Assembly: GCA_937141405.1 (NCBI GenBank)
Contig: CAKZQQ010000006.1
Coordinates: forward strand, 310,001 to 374,000
Source of the DNA: an uncultured Campylobacterota bacterium
GTDB lineage: Bacteria; Campylobacterota; Campylobacteria; Campylobacterales; Sulfurovaceae
DNA: 64,000 bases
Reading direction: 5' to 3'
The notes beneath the pieces are model-generated. The model was not told where the DNA came from. It saw only the letters and a program-made list of their open reading frames with translations, and did no database searches. Of the stretch, positions 62,683 through 64,000 are shown one piece after another (positions within the stretch are counted from its first letter, which is position 1; every line of letters begins with the position of its first letter). The translations under genes and the position numbers were made by a program.

Positions 62683-63801
62683 ATGGCAACAAAAGAAGAG
62701 ATTTTAGAAGCTTTAAAAAATGTGATTTATCCGGGCTTCACAAAAGATATCGTTACTTTTGATTTTATCAAAGATGTTGTAGCGCAAGGCGAAAAAGCTT
62801 CAGTAGCACTCGAGATTACATCAAGCGCACCTGAAGTAAAAGAGCAGCTTACCAAAGATATCGAGATCGAGCTTAAAAAGATAGGCGTGAATGAGGTTGC
62901 ATTGATTATCAACCAACCAAAAGCACCTGTTGAAAAAAGCAACACCATTAGCGGCAAAAACTTAGTGCCGCATATCAAAAATTTTGTGATGATAAGCTCA
63001 GGAAAGGGGGGCGTTGGCAAATCAACTACCTCTGTCAATCTTGCTATCGCTATGGCGATGCAGGGTAAAAAAGTAGGACTTCTGGATGCAGATATCTATG
63101 GTCCAAATATTCCAAGAATGATGGGGCTAAATGATCAAAGACCTGAAGTCCAAAACAATCAAGTCATACCACTCAAAGCTTATGGCGTTGAGGTGATGAG
63201 TATGGGCTCACTCATGGAAGAGGGGCAATCACTCATCTGGAGAGGCTCTATGGTTATGAAGGCGATTGAGCAACTTCTTCGTGATATCCTCTGGAGTGAT
63301 CTTGATGTACTTGTTATCGATATGCCACCGGGAACAGGAGATGCACAACTTACCCTCGCACAATCAGTTCCGGTAACGGCGGGCATTACCGTCACAACAC
63401 CGCAAGAAGTGAGCTTGGATGACAGCAGAAGAAGTTTGGATATGTTCCAAAAACTTCATATCCCGACAGCCGGAGTGATCGAAAATATGAGCGGCTTTAT
63501 ATGCCCGGAGTGTAGTACGGAGTCCGATATCTTTGGTATGGGTACGAGTGAAGCGGTCGCTAAAGAGTTTGATACCTGTTTGATGACTCGCATACCTATC
63601 GAGCCGGCGATCAGAATAGGTGGTGATACGGGTGCACCGGTTGTCTATAATCAACCCTCAAGCGAGAGTGCAAAACGATACCAAGAGGCAGCTTCTCAGC
63701 TTCTCAACTTTATAGATGAGGTTAACAAAGAGGGCAGAGCTGATAATAGTGCTATCCAACCGACAACTCCTCCGGGCGTAAGTGCTTGTAGCACACACTA
63801 G
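62683..63801 (+). CDS. mrp: Mrp/ApbC-type Fe-S carrier P-loop ATPase
   Basis: 372 residues: N-terminal DUF59/MIP18-like domain (ILEALKNVIYPGFTKDIVTFDFI), then a P-loop domain with the deviant Walker A 'SSGKGGVGKSTTSVNLA', switch 'DADIYGPNIPRMMG', Walker B 'LDVLVIDMPPGTGD' and a CPxC site ('GFICPECSTES') for Fe-S transfer. Mrp carries 4Fe-4S clusters to target proteins; the window's many Fe-S enzymes are plausible clients. A good AAAGGA site precedes the ATG. Near ispDF in C. jejuni too, as I recall. Confidence 0.93.
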   Translation: MATKEEILEALKNVIYPGFTKDIVTFDFIKDVVAQGEKASVALEITSSAPEVKEQLTKDIEIELKKIGVNEVALIINQPKAPVEKSNTISGKNLVPHIKNFVMISSGKGGVGKSTTSVNLAIAMAMQGKKVGLLDADIYGPNIPRMMGLNDQRPEVQNNQVIPLKAYGVEVMSMGSLMEEGQSLIWRGSMVMKAIEQLLRDILWSDLDVLVIDMPPGTGDAQLTLAQSVPVTAGITVTTPQEVSLDDSRRSLDMFQKLHIPTAGVIENMSGFICPECSTESDIFGMGTSEAVAKEFDTCLMTRIPIEPAIRIGGDTGAPVVYNQPSSESAKRYQEAASQLLNFIDEVNKEGRADNSAIQPTTPPGVSACSTH

Positions 63802-63842
63802 AGTGATGATCTCTGCTGCTTTCACGCTTCTTATGCCATACT

Positions 63843-63903
63843 CGTCATGCTGAACTTGATTCAGCATCTAAATTATAGACCCTGAATCAAGTTCAGGGTG
63901 ACG
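63843..63903. repeat. Dispersed-type intergenic repeat, two inverted units
   Basis: Starts CGTCATGCTGAACTTGATTC and ends with GTTCAGGGTGACG. It contains ATGCTGAA/TTCAGCAT and CCCTGAA/TTCAGGG stems; the second unit is an inverted partner of the first (CTGAACTTGATTCAG against CTGAATCAAGTTCAG). Elements with this sequence recur in intergenic DNA of many bacterial genomes as I recall. It may also act as transcript end for mrp. Confidence 0.7.
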
Positions 63904-63910
63904 GAGTGTT

Positions 63911-63944
63911 GTCATTGCGAGAAGCTTTAGCTTCTTGGCAATCC
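63911..63944. repeat. Second intergenic hairpin repeat (GTCATTGCGAG type)
   Basis: GTCATTGCGAGAAGC and GCTTCTTGGCAATCC form an imperfect stem around a TTTA loop. The GTCATTGCGAG...GCAATCC framework is a familiar dispersed repeat in many genomes. Separated from the preceding element by seven bases. Confidence 0.65.
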
Positions 63945-63960
63945 GTACTTTTTCTTCTTT

Positions 63961-63979
63961 CCACTTTTTAGAAAAGTGG
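63961..63979. repeat. Third hairpin at window end
   Basis: CCACTTTT-TAG-AAAAGTGG, an 8-bp perfect stem. On the plus strand it is preceded by a T-rich run, and a further CGTCATGC (start of another copy of the first repeat?) appears at the last bases. Incomplete because the window ends. Confidence 0.5.
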
Positions 63980-64000
63980 AGTAAAAGCGTCATGCTCACA

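Overview
The window is a single, densely packed chromosomal stretch from a member of the Campylobacterota (the former Epsilonproteobacteria), most likely a free-living, sulfur-metabolising Sulfurimonas/Sulfurovum-type organism rather than a host-adapted Campylobacter or Helicobacter. The evidence is lineage-restricted genes (hobA, a DUF1882 protein, a Ser-47 atypical response regulator like HP1021/CemR, a short DnaX-type delta' subunit, and fused ispDF). Gene orders that I recall from Campylobacter jejuni also recur: queA-tatC-tatB-hemW / rppH-lysC-hobA-holB-folP-ligA, then tlyA-ribF-cmoA; SPOR-DUF1882-glyA-lysS-fur; and pgpA-ATP-sulfurylase-like-regulator-ispDF next to mrp. The DNA is AT-rich, with many ATGA/GTGA/TAATG overlaps, so most genes are translationally coupled. 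I see no rRNA, tRNA, CRISPR array, transposase or integrase.

Layout. 1-4914: a tripartite RND efflux operon (TolC-like, truncated by the window start; periplasmic adaptor; inner-membrane pump). 4909-9862, minus strand: ruvX, an NlpC/P60-SPOR lipoprotein, queA, tatC, tatB, hemW. 9975-16601, plus strand: rppH, lysC, hobA, holB, folP, a SanA-like protein, ligA. 16602-27161: an accessory block inserted between ligA and tlyA. It opens with a very AT-rich two-gene module (DNA 5-cytosine methyltransferase plus a MORC-like GHKL ATPase with a C-terminal HEPN-type RxxxxH motif). It continues with DUF1287, monooxygenase-like and AhpD-like small proteins, a Crp/Fnr regulator with a CRP-type palindrome between two divergent exported DsrE-family genes, an MFS permease, an SH3/DUF815 ATPase pair, DUF1330, an EamA permease and cutA. 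27162-34222: tlyA, ribF, cmoA, class II DAHP synthase, then a membrane-anchored glutamate-synthase-like FMN protein coupled to a pyruvate-oxidase-like ThDP enzyme. 34241-44986, minus strand: an ArsRS-like two-component pair, aroE, trpE, a SPOR protein, DUF1882, glyA, lysS, fur, cvpA, pilT, gatC.

45088-48712, plus strand: a ferredoxin-thioredoxin-reductase-like catalytic subunit, rhodanese, dapE, thioredoxin-fold protein, orphan histidine kinase, DUF1801. 48737-57326: a Cys-rich repeat lipoprotein facing, across a 302-bp AT-rich regulatory region, a molybdoenzyme operon in B-C-A order (4Fe-4S subunit, NrfD membrane subunit, Tat-exported Mo subunit). It is followed by a TorD-type chaperone, a multi-cluster ferredoxin, a small protein resembling the AroE substrate-binding domain, and an unknown protein. 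57323-60989, minus strand: pgpA, an ATP-sulfurylase homologue with altered catalytic motifs, the HP1021-like regulator, ispDF. 61195-63801, plus strand: thiC and mrp. The last 160 bases hold three different hairpin-forming elements, two of which look like dispersed intergenic repeats.

The best candidate for something under-described is the methyltransferase + GHKL-ATPase/HEPN module, a plausible restriction or abortive-infection system without a conventional endonuclease. Second are the molybdoenzyme operon's unknown downstream genes and the catalytically altered ATP-sulfurylase paralogue. All functions are read from sequence motifs and remembered family knowledge; no database search was run.
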